From the NCBI GenBank assembly GCA_027366165.1, contig DAHXKX010000133.1:1-34429 (forward strand): 34,429 nucleotides of DNA. The letters are read 5' to 3'. Numbering within the stretch: position 1 is the stretch's first letter; each line of letters starts with the position of its first letter. Origin of the DNA: Actinomycetota bacterium (GTDB lineage Bacteria > Actinomycetota > Acidimicrobiia > Acidimicrobiales > Acidimicrobiaceae). The position numbers were made by a program, and so were the translations under genes. Shown piece by piece: positions 28,329-34,429 of this stretch. The notes under the pieces were generated by a model, which ran no database searches, had not been told where the DNA came from, and saw only the letters and a program-made list of their open reading frames with translations.

Positions 28329-29059
28329 TTGTGTGAAGTTGCCGTGGCCAGCGGAACAGGAAAGGGATTCGATCTTGTCATATGTGAGCGGATCCTCAGA
28401 AATAGCCAATACGCCGCCGCATCGTTTGAATCGTCACCTGGCGCACGGAATGCGGCTGAACGCCTTCAAGGAGCAGACGGCTATGTACTCCAGGTACAGT
28501 GCGAGGTTTCCCGCGAGTCGAATTTGGTCCCGGCGATGGAGGGGGCGCTTGAGTTCAGCACGGTGAGGTGCGTCATAAGCAATGCAGGTATTTTTCCACG
28601 GACGTCAGCACGGGAAATGGACTTCGAAGATTTCATGAATGTCGTCAAAGTGATTCCGGAAACCCGTTTCTCGCAAGGCGCACATTCGCACCCGAAATGC
28701 TCAGAGGAGGAGGTGCACTTGTCAACATTACATCCGGAAGAGTCGTCTGTGACACAACAAATCGTACGCACTGCTCCCCAGCAAAAGATGACTTCATCTC
28801 TCTCACGCGATTACTTGCTCTTGCATCGGCGCCAACAATGAGGGTGAGTCAGTACTGCCGAGTGTGACTGACACGGCGCTGCACGGTGCCGAGAGAACCA
28901 CCGACGAAGAGCCCTACGCACGAAACTCGACCATACCCCCTGGGAAAACAATACCTAAGCGATGACTTCGCAGATATTGTGAAATTTCTCCTGAGCGCCG
29001 GGGCACGGTACATCGCTCGTCAAACTATGGCGGTAAACGGTGGCGCTGTACTGCGCTAA
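28329..29059 (+). pseudogene. Degenerate short-chain dehydrogenase/reductase (frame changes)
   Basis: VAVASGTGKGFDLVICERIL...CVISNAGIFPRTSAREMDFEDFMNVV in one frame; FLARRTFAPEMLRGGGALVNITSGR...HCSPAKDDFISLTRLLALASAPTMRV in a second; DDFADIVKFLLSAGARYIARQTMAVNGGAVLR* at the end. Confidence 0.85.
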
Positions 29060-29197
29060 CGCTCCATCTCGAGACAAGGCTGTTCGGAAAGTCTGAACTA
29101 CATTCTCTAAAATAAAACACTAAATTCTTGGCATTCCATCAGCGAGTTGGTAAACAAATGATGAAACTCGGCCGAACTTGTTATATCGTCTAAAGCA

Positions 29198-30193
29198 ATG
29201 AATTCAAAAGCCCAACCACTAGATCGAAACCTTGCCTTCGAACTCGTCCGCGTTACAGAAGTTGCGGCACTATCGGCTGCCCGCTGGATGGGCCGTGGGG
29301 ACAAGAACGGAGCAGATAACGCCGCAGTGGAAGCGATGAGAGCCGTTCTGCACTCTGTTCAGATGGACGGCATCGTTGTCATCGGCGAAGGTGAAAAAGA
29401 TCAAGCTCCGATGCTCTACAACGGCGAGAGGATTGGAGACGGATCATCTCCACAGGTCGACATCGCAGTCGATCCAATAGACGGCACAACTCCAACCGCC
29501 ATGGGCAGAGGCGGTGCCCTGTCTGTCATAGCTGTGGCCGAGCGGGGAACCATGTTTGACCCAGGCCCGTGTTTCTATATGGAAAAGATTGCCGTCGGTC
29601 CGGAGGGGGTTGGGGCGATTGACCTCAACCTGAGCCCCACTGAAAACTTAAATGCCCTGGCCAAGGCCAAAGGTTCCGCCGTCAGAGACCTTACTGCGGT
29701 GATCTTGGACAGGGATAGACACAGAGACCTGATCGCAGAAGTCCGTGCCGCTGGGGCAAGAATTCGGCTGATAACCGACGGGGATGTTGCTGGCGCTATT
29801 TCCACCGGATGGCCCGAGTCCGGATCCGACATCTTGTTTGGTGTAGGTGGAACACCGGAAGGAATCATCGCGGCAGCTGCCCTCAAGTGCATGGGCGGAG
29901 AGATTCAGGGGCGTCTCTGGCCTAGAAGCGAAGAGGAAAAAAGGGGTGCTGAAGCCCTTGGCTACGATTTCGACAGGGTGCTTACCACAAATGACCTCGT
30001 GAGATCGGACAACTGTTTCTTTGCTGCGACTGGTGTCACCGATGGGGAACTCATGCGTGGAGTCAGGTTCAGTTCAACCGGAGCCTTCACTCAGAGTTTG
30101 GTCATGCGCTCGAAATCCGGAACTGTGCGCAGAGTTGACGCACATCATCGTCTCGAGAAGCTCCAAGAATTTAGCGTGGTGCCGCTCTCGTAG
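29198..30193 (+). CDS. glpX: Class II fructose-1,6-bisphosphatase
   Basis: [77 protein letters not shown]. Confidence 0.97.
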   Translation: MNSKAQPLDRNLAFELVRVTEVAALSAARWMGRGDKNGADNAAVEAMRAVLHSVQMDGIVVIGEGEKDQAPMLYNGERIGDGSSPQVDIAVDPIDGTTPTAMGRGGALSVIAVAERGTMFDPGPCFYMEKIAVGPEGVGAIDLNLSPTENLNALAKAKGSAVRDLTAVILDRDRHRDLIAEVRAAGARIRLITDGDVAGAISTGWPESGSDILFGVGGTPEGIIAAAALKCMGGEIQGRLWPRSEEEKRGAEALGYDFDRVLTTNDLVRSDNCFFAATGVTDGELMRGVRFSSTGAFTQSLVMRSKSGTVRRVDAHHRLEKLQEFSVVPLS

Positions 30194-31143
30194 CCAATCA
30201 GCCGACTTTGCACCGACGCTGGTCCCGCGCCACAGGCAACGAAAAATGGACTGATGGTGTCCGGAGATACCACGAACACGTTCTCCACATCGGCCAACTC
30301 AAGCTGGTACAAGAGTTCCGTCACAGCGAGTGAACCGACACCAAGCCTTTGGACCCGGTGCTCCACCACTACCGCGCGCACCAGCGCGACTGTGGAATGG
30401 TAGGTTGCCCCGGCACACGCGATCAACCGGCCTTCGCTATACAAGGAAACCACCAGATGGCGCTGCCCTCCAGTCCTTAAACGCCGGTCATGCTGAGGCC
30501 AAAAGAGCGTTGAGGGCACCCCCTCACCCTCCGCCAACTCATAGACGGCCAAGTCGCCAGAGAAATGGCTGAACACTTCGATCGACATGCCACCACGGTG
30601 AACTCTTCGGAGCGGGGTGAACCTGAAATCACTTGAGACTTCCCAATACCCCTGTGCCGGACTCAGCATCATTTCGAACGAGGAGACCTGTTGATCAAAC
30701 AACGGGGACCGGAACAACCGCAATCCACTCTCCACTTCCATCTCACCAACAGGTTCCAGCAGTGTCACGTGAGGAATGAACGGCCGGGTGTTTGGCTTGT
30801 ACAGATCTGAGGACACAAGCCTTTGCTGCAGTGCGCTCATTGGAACAGTGCCATCACCTGATACCGACAGATAGAGAACGGGAGAAACTGGATGAAATGT
30901 TCCCGCCGAACCGACTGCAAGACTGTACGGAGATGTCTCTGAGGCGACCTTCCGAAGCCGGTATATCTCCGCTCCGGCATCTCTTGGGTGCAGGTTGGTG
31001 GGTGGCACCAAGGTTATGTGAGGAGGCACTCTGCCAACACCCAAACCACCAAGTGCAGAACGCAGCCCATCAATTTTTTCCGAATTTGACTTTGCAAATT
31101 TATGGATAAGCCCTAAACGGTACCGTTTCATGCCCCTCCTCAA
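30145..31143 (-). CDS. Fusion: N-terminal 2H phosphoesterase (LigT/2'-5' RNA ligase-like) + C-terminal GNAT-like acetyltransferase
   Basis: Paired 2H motifs PPHITLVPP and IPHVTLLEP about 105 residues apart; C-terminal [75 protein letters not shown] is GNAT-like. Confidence 0.8.
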   Translation of the reverse strand: MRRGMKRYRLGLIHKFAKSNSEKIDGLRSALGGLGVGRVPPHITLVPPTNLHPRDAGAEIYRLRKVASETSPYSLAVGSAGTFHPVSPVLYLSVSGDGTVPMSALQQRLVSSDLYKPNTRPFIPHVTLLEPVGEMEVESGLRLFRSPLFDQQVSSFEMMLSPAQGYWEVSSDFRFTPLRRVHRGGMSIEVFSHFSGDLAVYELAEGEGVPSTLFWPQHDRRLRTGGQRHLVVSLYSEGRLIACAGATYHSTVALVRAVVVEHRVQRLGVGSLAVTELLYQLELADVENVFVVSPDTISPFFVACGAGPASVQSRLIGYESGTTLNSWSFSRR

Positions 31144-31185
31144 GAACCTGGAGCAGTCCTAAGGCCTAAACCACCGCACTTTAAC

Positions 31186-31599
31186 TTATCTGCTACCGTT
31201 CCCGGAGCGGGTACTCGCCAAATCAAGACGCACGTGCGCCCGCCGCAACGCAGCCTCCACTCCAGCATCATTTGAATGCATTAGAGTCTCCTCCGCCCTC
31301 ACCATAGCGGCACGGGCACGCTCGACATCAATCTCATCCGGAAGTTCCGCGATGTCGGCCAGAACCCTGACAACCGAGTTCGCGACATGCACGAAGCCGG
31401 CGTGAACAGCGGCTCTCTTCGTTTCTCCGTCAGAAGTGGTCACTGTCATAACACAAGGTTCAAGGTTGCCTATAAACGGAGCGTGACCGGCCATGAAAGC
31501 AATATCACCACCGCCTGTCCGAAGGATCACCATTGAGGCGTCAAACCGCATCAGCGTACGCTCTGGAGTTACAAGCGAGAATGGAAAGGAGTTAGCCAC
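31186..31599 (-). CDS. atpC: ATP synthase F1 epsilon subunit
   Basis: FSLVTPERTLMRFDASMVILRTGGGDIAFMAGHAPFIGNLEPCVMTV...VHAGFVHVANSVVRVLADIAELPDEID. Confidence 0.95.
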   Translation of the reverse strand: MANSFPFSLVTPERTLMRFDASMVILRTGGGDIAFMAGHAPFIGNLEPCVMTVTTSDGETKRAAVHAGFVHVANSVVRVLADIAELPDEIDVERARAAMVRAEETLMHSNDAGVEAALRRAHVRLDLASTRSGNGSR

Positions 31600-31601
31600 T
31601 A

Positions 31602-33050
<1,449 letters not shown>

Positions 33051-33104
33051 CTATCAATAGCGTGGAAAGCATCTTCGGTAGATATTAAATTCAGGTTTTG
33101 AAAC

Positions 33105-34049
33105 TCACGCACCAGCGGTCCCTTTATTGGAATAACTCAATAGATAGGACTCATCGATTACTTTTGACCCGGCCCCAAGTGCCTCAGCACCACCGACAAT
33201 CTCAGTGATCTCGGTGGTGATGGAATCCTGACGGGCTCTGTTCATTACGCGGCTAAGAGTCTTGATAAGCTCTTCCGCATTGTCAGATGCCGCCTTCATG
33301 GCTCTCTGCCTTGCAGCGTGTTCAGCCGCTGAAGCTTCGAGCAAGATTGCAAATATCGTCTCTTCGACATAGATGCGAAGAAGCGGATCGATAATGGCTT
33401 CAGGAGAGGGCTCCACCTCAAAGTCCAACGGTTGGATATCCTCCCGGGATCCAAACTTGGACGGATCAAGAGGCAGGAGCGGCGTAATTTCCAACCGCTG
33501 GTTTCCAGCCGAATAGAAGCGATTAGAAATGATGTCGAAACTCTCCACTTGGCCAGACTCATATGCCTCCAATATTGGAGCAGCGATCCTTCTCGCGTCA
33601 TCATAGACAGGGCGGTCCGTCACCTCGGTGAAGGACGACTCAACCGGCACCTCTCTGTATTTCAGATACGAGTTTGCCTTCCGTCCCACCGCCACCAAGA
33701 AACTGCCCTTTCCAACCTGCCTATAGGCCTGAACCTGTCTCTCGGTGGCGCGCAAGACTGAGGAGTTATACGCACCACACAACGTTCGATCCGCAGTGAT
33801 GGCGAGAATTCCCTTCTTATCTGCAACTGGCGCAGTTCCCAAGAAGACGCTATGAGGAAGACCGGAAGATGCGGATAGATCACGCACCACTCCAACCAGT
33901 TCTTCGTAATAGGGTCTGGCAGCCGAGATCCTCGCCATGGCTTTTACAATCCGTGAAGCGGCGATCAGCTCCATGGCCTTGGTGATTTTCTTAGTTGACT
34001 GGACGCTCTTTATACGCCTTCGGAGAATTCTCTCCTGACCACCTGCCAC
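33105..34049 (-). CDS. atpG: ATP synthase F1 gamma subunit
   Basis: [33 protein letters not shown]; C-term [51 protein letters not shown]-type. Confidence 0.97.
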   Translation of the reverse strand: [314 protein letters not shown]

Positions 34050-34054
34050 TTTGG

Positions 34055-34429
34055 TTATGCTCCCTTTGAGGTCGAATCATCAAAGCCAGCCTTGAACTCA
34101 GCAATGACCGAGTCAAGCTGCGCGGTCGCCGGCATTGCACCCGTCGACTTGATCGTCGAGAGTATATCGCCGTGCCGAGCCCTGAAGAACTCGATTAGCT
34201 GCTGCATAAAGTGAGGAATAGCGGCCAGTGAGATGTCGTCAACATGACCAGAGGTTCCTGCATAGATTGAGATCACTTGCTCCTCAACAGGCACTGGAGC
34301 GTTCTGCCGCTGCTTCAAGATTGCCGTCAAACGGTATCCGCGGTCGAGCTGGGACTGCGACACCTTGTCCAGTTCTGAACCGAAGGTTGCAAATGCCTCG
34401 AGCTCACGGAACTGTGCCAAATCCAGTTT
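34055..34429 (-). CDS. atpA: ATP synthase F1 alpha subunit, C-terminal part (5' truncated by window edge)
   Basis: Frame open to the window end: KLDLAQFRELEAFATFGSELDKVSQSQLDRGYRLTAILKQRQNAPVPVEEQVISIYAGTSGHVDDI; order A-G-D-C. Confidence 0.96.
   Translation of the reverse strand, partial: KLDLAQFRELEAFATFGSELDKVSQSQLDRGYRLTAILKQRQNAPVPVEEQVISIYAGTSGHVDDISLAAIPHFMQQLIEFFRARHGDILSTIKSTGAMPATAQLDSVIAEFKAGFDDSTSKGA

Overview
This 34.4 kb window looks like an ordinary actinobacterial chromosome segment, possibly Acidimicrobiia-like (an impression from gene order and protein style). Most genes lie on the minus strand. The left edge holds the 3' end of a tyrosine recombinase next to tRNA-Gln(TTG), probably the border of an integrated element. 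Next come a 33-aa bS22-like ribosomal protein gene missed by the ORF track and a housekeeping block (ispE, rsmA, an RlpA-like secreted protein, tatD, metG, rsmI, a DUF192-like gene, ychF, a DUF2269-like membrane protein, a cysteine desulfurase). After these are galT, two MFS transporters, an HxlR regulator, an EamA transporter, an enoyl-CoA hydratase/meaB pair, murA, an S9 peptidase and a B12-dependent acyl-CoA mutase large subunit whose diagnostic residues look isobutyryl-CoA-mutase-like. From about 23.1 to 29.1 kb there is an accessory catabolic-type cluster that appears to be decaying: an ornithine cyclodeaminase-like protein, an orphan NitT/TauT-type binding lipoprotein, a dienelactone hydrolase-like protein, a Cys-less isochorismatase-like protein, and two disrupted SDR pseudogenes. 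The right end holds glpX, an unusual 2H-phosphoesterase (LigT-like) + GNAT fusion, and atpC-atpD-atpG-atpA(partial). I saw no CRISPR array, rRNA or intact transposon. The most interesting items are the 2H-GNAT fusion, the Cys-to-Gly isochorismatase-like protein, the mutase specificity, and the decaying cluster. No clear multi-gene novel defence or biosynthetic system is visible.
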